A stretch of 5,002 nt of DNA from assembly GCA_001751225.1 (NCBI GenBank), contig MAXT01000104.1:1-5002 (forward strand), in the 5' to 3' direction. The stretch comes from Desulfuromonadales bacterium C00003107. Its GTDB lineage: Bacteria; Desulfobacterota; Desulfuromonadia; Desulfuromonadales; Syntrophotaleaceae. Made by a program: the position numbers and the translations under genes. Positions 1 through 4,765 of the stretch are shown here, piece by piece (within the stretch, counting starts at the first letter, position 1; the number at the start of each line of letters is the position of its first letter). Under the pieces are notes generated by a model, which was given only the letters and a program-made list of their open reading frames with translations, was not told the DNA's origin and did no database searches.

Positions 1-611
1 GTTTCCATTTCATAAATGCGCTGCACCAGCCGGCCCATGCGACATTCACCCATGCCACGGTTTTGGATCAGGATGCGGCCGAAACCGTCGCTGTGCAGGC
101 GAAACGCCGAACAGATCAAGGCCTTGCCCGCCTTAGACTGACTGAGTACCAGTTGCTGATCTTCAAAGGCCTCGGCCAATGCGGCTGGGCTGAGGTCCGC
201 CTCCTCGTCCACCACCTCCAGGTGGAGCGCCATCACTGCCTGGCCGGGCAGAGAGGCCAGCCAGTCCTCCGGCGCCTGGTCGAGAACCCGCTGCTTAAAC
301 AGCTCCCCGCGGCCCTTGCGGGCCAGGGTCAGGGCGTAGAACTCCATGTGCCGGTCCCAGCGCAGGGTGAAAGGTCCGCAGTTCTGCCAGAAGGAGACCG
401 AGGCTTCCTCGGGCGGTTCCACCGCAAAGCGTTGGCAGAGCTGGCAGACCAACTCGAAGGCCCGGTTCAGCTCTTGGGGGGTGGCTTTGAAGGCCAGGTG
501 GGAAATCTGCTGCGGCGTGGCCACGGCACGAAACGGGCGTGCGTGAAGCTCCGCGTAGAGTTGGTCGCGCAGCGGATGGCTGGAAAAGGGCAGGCAATAG
601 TAGTCGGACAT
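1..611 (-). CDS. DUF3422 family protein, N-terminal part (runs off the left edge)
   Basis: The first 203 residues of a gene reading leftward off the window. The family has no established function; members are usually a little over 400 residues with membrane segments near the C-terminus, so about half is present here. Family hallmarks visible: HPLRDQLYAELHARPF at residues 12-27, the aromatic/acidic motif RWDRHMEFYALTL at 84-96, a DWLASLPG segment near 116-123, SDGFGRILI at 174-182 and GRLVQRIYEME at 193-203, which in the family leads into the conserved region before the membrane helices. The ATG at 611-609 is chosen because TAAGGAG (627-621 on this strand) lies nine bases upstream and the family motif starts a few residues in. 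The gene is divergent from the reductase at 886. Family assignment is from remembered consensus, not from a search. Confidence 0.88.
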   Translation of the reverse strand, partial: MSDYYCLPFSSHPLRDQLYAELHARPFRAVATPQQISHLAFKATPQELNRAFELVCQLCQRFAVEPPEEASVSFWQNCGPFTLRWDRHMEFYALTLARKGRGELFKQRVLDQAPEDWLASLPGQAVMALHLEVVDEEADLSPAALAEAFEDQQLVLSQSKAGKALICSAFRLHSDGFGRILIQNRGMGECRMGRLVQRIYEME

Positions 612-620
612 GGAAACGGT

Positions 621-627
621 CTCCTTA
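621..627 (-). promoter_or_regulatory. Ribosome binding site of the DUF3422 gene
   Basis: TAAGGAG on the minus strand, nine bases before the ATG at 611. It is a near-consensus Shine-Dalgarno sequence and fixes the start of the DUF3422 gene. Confidence 0.8.
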
Positions 628-642
628 GCAGGAAGTGGAGCG

Positions 643-671
643 ATTATGGCATGGCCGGCGGTTGCGGGCAA
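643..671 (-). promoter_or_regulatory. Sigma-70-type promoter candidate for the DUF3422 gene
   Basis: On the minus strand TTGCCC (671-666) is followed after exactly 17 bases by CATAAT (648-643). This would start transcription near 636 and give a leader of about 25 bases that contains the TAAGGAG ribosome site. The -10 box matches consensus at five of six bases and the spacing is ideal. Prediction by eye only. Confidence 0.5.
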
Positions 672-733
672 CTGTCGGACATTTCACTGTGGGGTACTGT
701 GCTTTTTTTGAGATAAAGCCGCACAAAAAGTGT

Positions 734-744
734 TGATTTAATCA
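734..744. promoter_or_regulatory. Small palindrome in the divergent intergenic region
   Basis: TGATT-T-AATCA is a perfect 5-bp inverted repeat around one central base. It sits in AT-rich DNA between the divergent DUF3422 and reductase genes, where an operator would be expected. I could not find a convincing -35/-10 pair for the reductase close to it, and so short a palindrome can occur by chance. Confidence 0.2.
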
Positions 745-870
745 TTTAGATATGCAATTTTTCGAATGTAGTTTTCGGGTCAGATTCAAGGGGCTGGCCG
801 GCCGTCAAGACGCCGGTTCCAGGAGCTTGAAGTTTCTTAGGCCTGCAACGCATTCAGCCCCCAATTTTAC

Positions 871-878
871 TAAGGAGG
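871..878 (+). promoter_or_regulatory. Ribosome binding site of the reductase gene
   Basis: TAAGGAGG lies seven bases before the ATG at 886. It is a near-perfect Shine-Dalgarno sequence and supports this start. Confidence 0.85.
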
Positions 879-885
879 TTTTCCC

Positions 886-2586
886 ATGGCAGAAAACAAG
901 AAAATTGTCGTTATCGGCGGTTCGGCGGCGGGGCCAAAGACGGCGGCTCGGGCAAAACGCCTTGACCAAAACGCTGAGGTCACCATTGTTCAGATGGCCC
1001 CCGAGTTGTCTATGGCATCCTGCGGCTACCCCTATTTTGTCGGCGGCGTCTTCAACGATCGTAAGCAGTTGCTGAGCACCCCCTACGGCGAGGTCCGGGA
1101 TCCGGATTTCTTTTTGCACACCAAAGGCATAACCGCTCGCACTGGCACCGAGGTGGTCGATATCGACCGGGACAAGCATCTGGTGACCTGCCGAGATTTG
1201 GAAACCGGTGATGTCGATGAACTGGTCTATGACAAATTAGTCATCGCTACCGGCGCCACGGCCCGTAAGCCGCCTCTGCCCGGCATCGATCTGCAAGGGG
1301 TCACCACCTTGCAGTCCTTGCGGGATGCCGACTTTCTGCGCCAGATTCGCGACGACAAGAGCATCACCAAGGCGGTGGTTATCGGCGGGGGGTTGATCGG
1401 CATCGAAACCAGCGAGGCCCTGCAGCTGTCCGGTATCGATATCACCGTGGTGGAACTGCTGCCGCAAATCCTCATGTTCCTCGACTGGGAGCTGGCCAAA
1501 ATCCTGGAAAACTATGTGCGCAGTAAGGCGGCCAACGTGCTGACCGATATAGGCGTGGCCGAGTTCATCGGCAAGGACGGCAAACTGACCGCGGTCAAGT
1601 TGGCCAACGGTACCGAGCTCCCCTGCGAACTGGCGGTGATGGCCATCGGCGTGCAACCCAACACCCGACTGGCCGAGGCCGCCGGCATCCGGATCGGCGT
1701 TACCGGCGGGATCGACGTCAATCCCTTCATGCAGACTTCAGATCCCGACATCTATGCCGTGGGCGACTGCGTGGAAATCAGCAACCGTATCACCGGTGCC
1801 CGCACCCGCGCTCCCTTTGGCGATCTCGCCAATCTGCAGGGCCGGGTCGCTGGCGAAAACGTGGCCCTCGGCAACAGCGCCCAATTCCCCGGCACCATTC
1901 ATACCGGTATCTGCAAGGTCTTCGATTTCTCCGCCGGTTCCACCGGGCTCTCCGAAGCCAAAGCCAGGGCCGCCGGTTACGACAATATCGTCACGGTGAT
2001 TAACGCCAGCCTCGATAAACCGGAATTCATGGGCGCCAAGCTGTTGATCTCCAAACTGGTTGCCGATGCTCGTACCGGCAAGATCCTCGGGGTGCAGTGC
2101 GTCGGCCCCGGCGATGTCAGCAAACAGATCGCCACCGCCGCCATGGCTATTCTCGGCAACCTCACCGTGCACGACCTGGTCAACGCTGATCTGCCCTATG
2201 CGCCGCCCTTCAGCCTGCCCATTGATCATTTCATCGCCTCTGCCCATCTGCTTGAGAACAAGATGAAGGGCCGCCTCAACGGCATCTCATCGGTAGAAAT
2301 GAAAGAGCTGCTGGACAGCGAAGAGCCTCCCTACGTTCTCGATGTGCGGACTCCAGAGGAATTTGACATGATGCGCCTCGGCATCGGAGAGACCCTGATT
2401 CCCCTCGGCGAATTGCGTCCACGGCTAGATGAACTGCCTGCGGACAAGAACCGGGAGATCGTCTGCTATTGCAAGATCTCTCTGCGTGGTTACGAGGCTC
2501 AGGGGCTGCTCGAAGCCAATGGCTGGAGTAACGTCAAGGTTCTCGAAGGGGGAGTCATGGCCTGGCCCTTTGGTCGCGAAAAATAA
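886..2586 (+). CDS. CoA-disulfide/persulfide reductase-like FAD oxidoreductase with C-terminal rhodanese domain
   Basis: 566 residues; a cytosolic flavoprotein of the single-cysteine disulfide reductase group fused to a rhodanese domain, the architecture of Bacillus CoADR-RHD and Shewanella Npsr. These use NAD(P)H to reduce CoA disulfide, CoA persulfide or polysulfide. Visible: FAD-binding VVIGGSAAGPKTAARAKR at 8-25; redox cysteine C46 in SMASCGYPY (42-50); ATG near 121-123; NAD(P)-binding VVIGGGLIGIE at 164-174; FAD-contacting IYAVGDC at 289-295; dimerisation domain about 335-455, with NADLPYAPPFS at 433-443 carrying the conserved tyrosine Y438; rhodanese domain about 467-566, with DVRTPEEF at 486-493 and active-site loop C529-K-I-S-L-R-G (catalytic C529, R534). 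A second cysteine, C527, lies two residues before it. No signal peptide is seen. The gene stands alone, with no terminator obvious downstream. The exact substrate cannot be decided from sequence. Confidence 0.93.
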   Translation: MAENKKIVVIGGSAAGPKTAARAKRLDQNAEVTIVQMAPELSMASCGYPYFVGGVFNDRKQLLSTPYGEVRDPDFFLHTKGITARTGTEVVDIDRDKHLVTCRDLETGDVDELVYDKLVIATGATARKPPLPGIDLQGVTTLQSLRDADFLRQIRDDKSITKAVVIGGGLIGIETSEALQLSGIDITVVELLPQILMFLDWELAKILENYVRSKAANVLTDIGVAEFIGKDGKLTAVKLANGTELPCELAVMAIGVQPNTRLAEAAGIRIGVTGGIDVNPFMQTSDPDIYAVGDCVEISNRITGARTRAPFGDLANLQGRVAGENVALGNSAQFPGTIHTGICKVFDFSAGSTGLSEAKARAAGYDNIVTVINASLDKPEFMGAKLLISKLVADARTGKILGVQCVGPGDVSKQIATAAMAILGNLTVHDLVNADLPYAPPFSLPIDHFIASAHLLENKMKGRLNGISSVEMKELLDSEEPPYVLDVRTPEEFDMMRLGIGETLIPLGELRPRLDELPADKNREIVCYCKISLRGYEAQGLLEANGWSNVKVLEGGVMAWPFGREK

Positions 2587-2697
2587 CCTGCCAAATGTGC
2601 TCAAGCCATCCTATGAGTTTTGCGAATGCATTTTAGTATTTTAGTCGCCATTTCCCCATCGGAAGGTCAAAACCGGATGATTGCATGCAGTGTACAA

Positions 2698-2727
2698 TTG
2701 TGTTTTGCGCCCCTTTCATGCTAAATT
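2698..2727 (+). promoter_or_regulatory. Promoter candidate for the EF-P-like gene
   Basis: TTGTGT (2698-2703), an 18-base spacer, then TAAATT (2722-2727) preceded by TGC, which makes an extended -10 element. Transcription would begin near 2734, leaving a leader of about 34 bases that contains the small inverted repeat at 2733-2745. The -35 match is only fair. Confidence 0.42.
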
Positions 2728-2732
2728 TCTCC

Positions 2733-2745
2733 GGTTTGGCAAACC
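2733..2745 (+). repeat. Short inverted repeat in the EF-P-like gene leader
   Basis: GGTTT-GGC-AAACC forms a perfect 5-bp stem with a 3-base loop, between the promoter candidate and the ATG at 2768. It is too weak and lacks the U-run for a terminator. It may protect or modulate the 5' end of the message. Confidence 0.3.
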
Positions 2746-2767
2746 AAGAAAATAACAGGAGAACAAT

Positions 2768-3331
2768 ATGGCTACTACCGCCGATCTGAAACGCGGTCTG
2801 GTGATCCAGATCGACCAGGCTCCCTGCCTAGTGCTCGACGTCACCTCCCAGTCTCCCTCCGCCCGGGGCGGCAGCACCCTTTTTAAGACCAAATACCGAA
2901 ATTTGCTTACCGGACAGGTGTTGGAAAAAGCCTTTAAAGGTGGCGAGCGTATCGACGAAGCCGATTTCGAGCGGCGCAAGGGGCAATTCCTCTATCCTGA
3001 TGCCGAGGGCGGGGTCTTCATGGACTTGGAAAACTACGAGCAGTACGAGTTGGCCGGTGAGCTGTTCGACGGGGTAAAGGACTATCTTCTCGAAGGGATG
3101 GAGATCCAGCTCGGTGTGTTTGAAGGCCAGGTGGTGAGCACCGATCTGCCGCTGACGGTGGAATTGCTGGTCACCGAAACGGCACCGGCCATCAAAAAAG
3201 CCACCGCCACCGCCCAAACCAAGGACGCACTACTGGAGACGGGGCTGCGGCTGCAGGTACCCGGTTATCTTGAATCTGGGGAAAAAATTAAGGTCGATAC
3301 CCGTGAAGGTCGCTTTATTTCCCGGGCCTGA
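2768..3331 (+). CDS. efpL: Elongation factor P-like protein, EfpL/YeiP type
   Basis: 187 residues, the normal EF-P length, with the three-domain layout: KOW-like domain (about 1-64), first OB domain (65-128), second OB domain (129-187). EF-P binds between the ribosomal P and E sites and relieves stalling on proline-rich motifs. The tip loop reads SPSARGGSTLFK (29-40), closely matching E. coli YeiP/EfpL (SPTARGAATLYK) and placing arginine R33 at the same residue number, where canonical EF-P carries a modified lysine (K34). This makes it the EfpL-type paralogue. Other family marks: LTGQVLEKAFKGGE at 47-60, VFMDLENYEQY at 83-93, VTETAPAIKKATA at 135-147 and the C-terminal EF-P signature from KDALLETG through VPGYLESGE (152-172). 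The start is supported by an AGGAGA ribosome site at 2757-2762. A canonical efp elsewhere in the genome would be expected. Confidence 0.92.
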   Translation: MATTADLKRGLVIQIDQAPCLVLDVTSQSPSARGGSTLFKTKYRNLLTGQVLEKAFKGGERIDEADFERRKGQFLYPDAEGGVFMDLENYEQYELAGELFDGVKDYLLEGMEIQLGVFEGQVVSTDLPLTVELLVTETAPAIKKATATAQTKDALLETGLRLQVPGYLESGEKIKVDTREGRFISRA

Positions 3332-3372
3332 TACGATTTCGCTGCTTATTTATAGGTTTATCGAAAACACAG

Positions 3373-3378
3373 AAGGAG
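3373..3378 (+). promoter_or_regulatory. Ribosome binding site of the GIY-YIG-like gene
   Basis: AAGGAG six bases before the ATG at 3385. It shows that this short frame is translated from that start. Confidence 0.75.
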
Positions 3379-3384
3379 AGACAG

Positions 3385-3684
3385 ATGCCGGTCGGTACTG
3401 GAAAAATTATTAGGGAAATTCGAGAGTTTATTGCTAGCCATGGTGAGGATTACGGCAACTGGTATATTGGTATTACCACCGATCCCATTAGTCGGTTGCT
3501 CGACGATCACAAGGTCGACATCAATGTAGATCTGTGGCTGTGTAGCGAGGCTTTCTCCAATAAGGAAGCGCGCATGGTCGAAGAGCAACTTATCTCAGAG
3601 ACCGGTGTGACCGGTGATTGCCAGGACGGCAAGACTGGCCAGTTCGTTTATGCCTACCGCATGAGCGACAATACCCAGCCGTAA
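3385..3684 (+). CDS. Small GIY-YIG-like protein, probably truncated at the front of the fold
   Basis: 99 residues, begun by ATG with AAGGAG six bases upstream, 53 bases after the EF-P-like gene and with no terminator between, so co-transcription is plausible. The segment NWYIGITTDPISRLLDDHKV (25-44) resembles the second half of a GIY-YIG nuclease motif: Y27-I-G, then R37 and H42. MVEEQLI (64-70) offers E66/E67 where the catalytic glutamate would fall, and the end has FVYAYR (87-92). The first GIY strand of the classical fold is not seen; residues 1-24 are a predicted helix. I recall conserved small hypothetical proteins with this NWYIGI...VEE...VYAY pattern, but no proven role. It could be a nuclease, a DNA-binding remnant or something else. 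Decayed related sequence lies just downstream at 3789-3960. The reading frame is solid; the fold assignment is moderate. Confidence 0.72.
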   Translation: MPVGTGKIIREIREFIASHGEDYGNWYIGITTDPISRLLDDHKVDINVDLWLCSEAFSNKEARMVEEQLISETGVTGDCQDGKTGQFVYAYRMSDNTQP

Positions 3685-3735
3685 CTTGGATCTGGTTGCG
3701 GAGTTTGAATCCTCTTCCACACCAGCGCTAATGCC

Positions 3736-3790
3736 GAGTTGAAACACAACGGCCCCGCTAGCCAATGGCGGGGTCGTTGTGTTTCAATTC
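3736..3790. terminator. Long hairpin, likely bidirectional terminator
   Basis: Arms at 3736-3758 and 3768-3790 pair over 23 bp with only two G-U wobbles, around a 9-base loop (3759-3767). The core is GC-rich (CGGCCCCGC with GCGGGGTCG). The outer arms are A-rich on the left (GAAACACAA) and T-rich on the right (TTGTGTTTC), the usual form of a terminator working on both strands. It lies 52 bases after the GIY-YIG-like gene, and could also end transcripts from the DUF4282 gene approaching on the minus strand. The T-tract is interrupted by G, so efficiency is uncertain. Confidence 0.75.
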
Positions 3791-3960
3791 ACGACAGCGA
3801 CCATGGTAACTGGTAGATTGGCCTAACCGCTCAGGTTGATATGCCCTCGCCAAAGATCTGACGAGTCCAAGCTTTTTTGATCCGCAAGTAGCAGGGTTCA
3901 TGGCGAGGAACTGGTAGTGAAGAATCTGGGGGCCTAAAAGGTGCGTTTGTAAATCGAGGC
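3789..3960 (+). pseudogene. Decayed second copy of the GIY-YIG-like gene
   Basis: No open frame survives, but translation recalls the intact gene upstream. From 3784 in the same frame it reads IHDSDHGNW-stop-IGLTAQVD, aligning without gaps to SHGEDYGNWYIGITTDPI; the TAG at 3814-3816 replaces the tyrosine of NWYIG. At the DNA level AACTGGTAGATTGGCCTAACC (3808-3828) matches the gene's AACTGGTATATTGGTATTACC (3457-3477) at 17 of 21 bases. Further on, RVQAFLIRK (3865-3888) is followed in the next frame by SSRVHGEELVVKNLGA (3890-3934), resembling the gene's EARMVEEQLISETG region. The original frame then gives KGAFV (3938-3952), like GQFVY. Stops at 3814, 3859 and 3889 plus the frame changes show it is dead. 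Divergence suggests an old duplicate or a separate family member, not a recent copy. The assignment rests on my alignment by eye. Confidence 0.55.
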
Positions 3961-3994
3961 CTCTGCGGTGTAGGTCCCGAATTTTGTAAACTTA

Positions 3995-4312
3995 TTACTC
4001 CGCACTTACGACGACTGTATCTGTTTGCTGGTTTTTTGCCATTTGTGAAGTGTTTTCTGCAATTTTGAACATCACCACAATCAGTTCGAGCCAGATTCGC
4101 ACCATTAAAATATAAATACCAACCACGAGGGGGGTTACCACGAGGGACACAATACCGGGTCCAATGCCATTGGAAAAACCGGTAATGAGCATGCTCAGGC
4201 CAATAAACACCGCACTTGCTATGCCCAGAATATAGAGTATCTTGATCAGGCGAATCGTCACAAACTCTGAAAAGGACATGTCGAAAAGGCTGGCGAAGAA
4301 ATCATTGTTCAT
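3995..4312 (-). CDS. DUF4282 domain membrane protein
   Basis: 105 residues from the ATG at 4312-4310, preceded seven bases upstream by GGGAGG (4325-4320 on this strand). The frame stays open upstream to a GTG at 4390, but that start has no good ribosome site and the added residues look unlike the family, so the inner start is chosen. Family features: FFASLFDMSFSEFVTIRLIK at residues 5-24, a first hydrophobic helix about 25-46 (ILYILGIASAVFIGLSMLI), a glycine-rich turn (GFSNGIGPGI), a second hydrophobic stretch about 54-71, then RIWLELIVVMFKIAENT (72-88), typical of DUF4282. The hydrophilic tail ends at two consecutive stop codons. It is an inner-membrane protein of unknown function. It stands alone, convergent to the GIY-YIG-like gene. 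Confidence 0.85.
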   Translation of the reverse strand: MNNDFFASLFDMSFSEFVTIRLIKILYILGIASAVFIGLSMLITGFSNGIGPGIVSLVVTPLVVGIYILMVRIWLELIVVMFKIAENTSQMAKNQQTDTVVVSAE

Positions 4313-4319
4313 AACGAAA

Positions 4320-4325
4320 CCTCCC
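4320..4325 (-). promoter_or_regulatory. Ribosome binding site that sets the DUF4282 start
   Basis: GGGAGG on the minus strand, seven bases before the ATG at 4312. It decides between this start and the longer GTG-initiated frame beginning at 4390. Confidence 0.7.
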
Positions 4326-4337
4326 TGAAAAAACAGC

Positions 4338-4354
4338 GTATCGCTCATCGATAC
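4338..4354. repeat. Inverted repeat upstream of the DUF4282 gene
   Basis: GTATCG-CTCAT-CGATAC, a perfect 6-bp inverted repeat with a 5-base centre, 26 to 42 bases before the DUF4282 ATG. On the minus strand a poor promoter candidate (TTTCCG, 17 bases, TATCGA) overlaps it, so it could be an operator. No regulator is known. Confidence 0.25.
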
Positions 4355-4472
4355 ATGACTTGTTTTCATTCGGAAACGGCCACTTTCCACAATCTCGGCG
4401 TCAATCTACACGTTTGCTTGTGACTCGGGGCCATCCCTGGCCCTTCGCCCATGGGGCAGCACAGAGGCTGTC

Positions 4473-4496
4473 AAACTTTTCAATCCTGAAAAGTTT
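4473..4496. repeat. 10-bp inverted repeat (hairpin)
   Basis: AAACTTTTCA (4473-4482), a 4-base loop ATCC, then TGAAAAGTTT (4487-4496). The match is perfect. The stem is AT-rich, and the right arm ends in TTTTG on the plus strand. Confidence 0.6.
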
Positions 4497-4499
4497 TGC

Positions 4500-4517
4500 G
4501 GCGTAGATAGCTACGCC
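4500..4517. repeat. 7-bp GC-rich inverted repeat (hairpin)
   Basis: GGCGTAG (4500-4506), tetraloop ATAG, then CTACGCC (4511-4517). It is perfect and starts only three bases after the previous hairpin, so the two could stack. No T-run follows on either strand, so it is not an intrinsic terminator. Confidence 0.55.
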
Positions 4518-4585
4518 TCCGCGCAATCGTTTGACTTCTTTGACCTTGAGGAAAAGCTCTCGTTTCCTATCTGAAAACGTCTCTA

Positions 4586-4612
4586 TGCCCATCCAGCGTT
4601 TCCAGATGGGCA
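4586..4612. repeat. 8-bp inverted repeat (hairpin)
   Basis: TGCCCATC (4586-4593), 11-base loop, then GATGGGCA (4605-4612). The arms are perfect. It lies just left of the AT-rich promoter region of the GreA/B-like gene. No T-run follows, so a terminator role is unlikely. Confidence 0.5.
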
Positions 4613-4651
4613 CTAATTAGATAGATAAATACTATCGCCTGGTAATAAGTT

Positions 4652-4680
4652 TTCAACAATTTTTAAAAACAATTTAGAAT
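4652..4680 (+). promoter_or_regulatory. Promoter candidate for the GreA/B-like gene
   Basis: TTCAAC (4652-4657), exactly 17 bases, then TAGAAT (4675-4680), a five-of-six match to the -10 consensus in very AT-rich DNA. Transcription would start near 4687, giving a leader of about 80 bases before the ATG at 4766. The -35 match is weak. Confidence 0.45.
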
Positions 4681-4765
4681 GGTGGCGGGAGGTCAATTGT
4701 CTCTCAATAGAGATTGGTCTTGTTGTCGATAGGGTCATGCCACTTCTTTAGCTTTCGAGAGAGAC

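Larger units (their letters stand above)
4391..4765. other. Gene-poor stretch rich in inverted repeats, then an AT-rich promoter region
   Basis: No convincing gene is seen in these 375 bases. Positions 4427-4612 hold five short inverted repeats: GGGCC/GGCCC (4428-4443), GCCC/GGGC (4447-4457), 10-bp arms (4473-4496), 7-bp arms (4500-4517) and 8-bp arms (4586-4612). Positions 4620-4680 turn AT-rich and carry a promoter candidate for the gene at 4766. A 71-codon minus-strand frame from 4613 starts with GTG and runs straight through the palindromes; it resembles no family I know. The density of hairpins suggests a structured RNA, a dispersed intergenic repeat, or remnants of one. Confidence 0.45.

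Noticed and set aside
649..668. Possible sigma-54 promoter (TGGCAT...TTGC) before the reductase.
   Set aside because: The GG and GC elements are not separated by the required ten bases.
63..716. A 217-codon open frame on the plus strand.
   Set aside because: It lies antisense to the DUF3422 gene and extends past its start. Its translation resembles no family, whereas the minus strand gives a clear DUF3422 sequence with a ribosome site.
805..2247. Several minus-strand open frames of 68 to 169 codons under the reductase gene, including 1237-1656 and 1738-2247.
   Set aside because: They are antisense shadows of a well-conserved plus-strand gene with low-complexity G/H/D-rich translations and no ribosome sites that I could support.
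2828..3217. A 129-codon minus-strand open frame inside the EF-P-like gene.
   Set aside because: Antisense to an unmistakable EF-P sequence and without recognisable protein features.
3694..3724. tRNA 3'-end-like sequence: GGAGTTTGAATCCTCTTCCACACCA resembles a T-arm plus CCA.
   Set aside because: The T-stem does not pair well, the distance from the T-loop to CCA is two bases short, and the 5' half would have to lie inside the GIY-YIG-like gene. It is probably chance, though a tRNA-derived attachment remnant cannot be excluded.
4401..4613. A minus-strand frame of 70 residues from a GTG at 4613.
   Set aside because: The start is GTG without a good ribosome site, the frame passes through several palindromes that explain its composition, and I recognise no domain. 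It is kept only as part of the hairpin-rich region.
4697..4732. Possible leader peptide (TTG start after GGGAGG, 11 residues with adjacent cysteines) before the GreA/B-like gene.
   Set aside because: A rare start codon with short ribosome-site spacing, and no attenuator hairpin with a T-run follows. Too weak to call.
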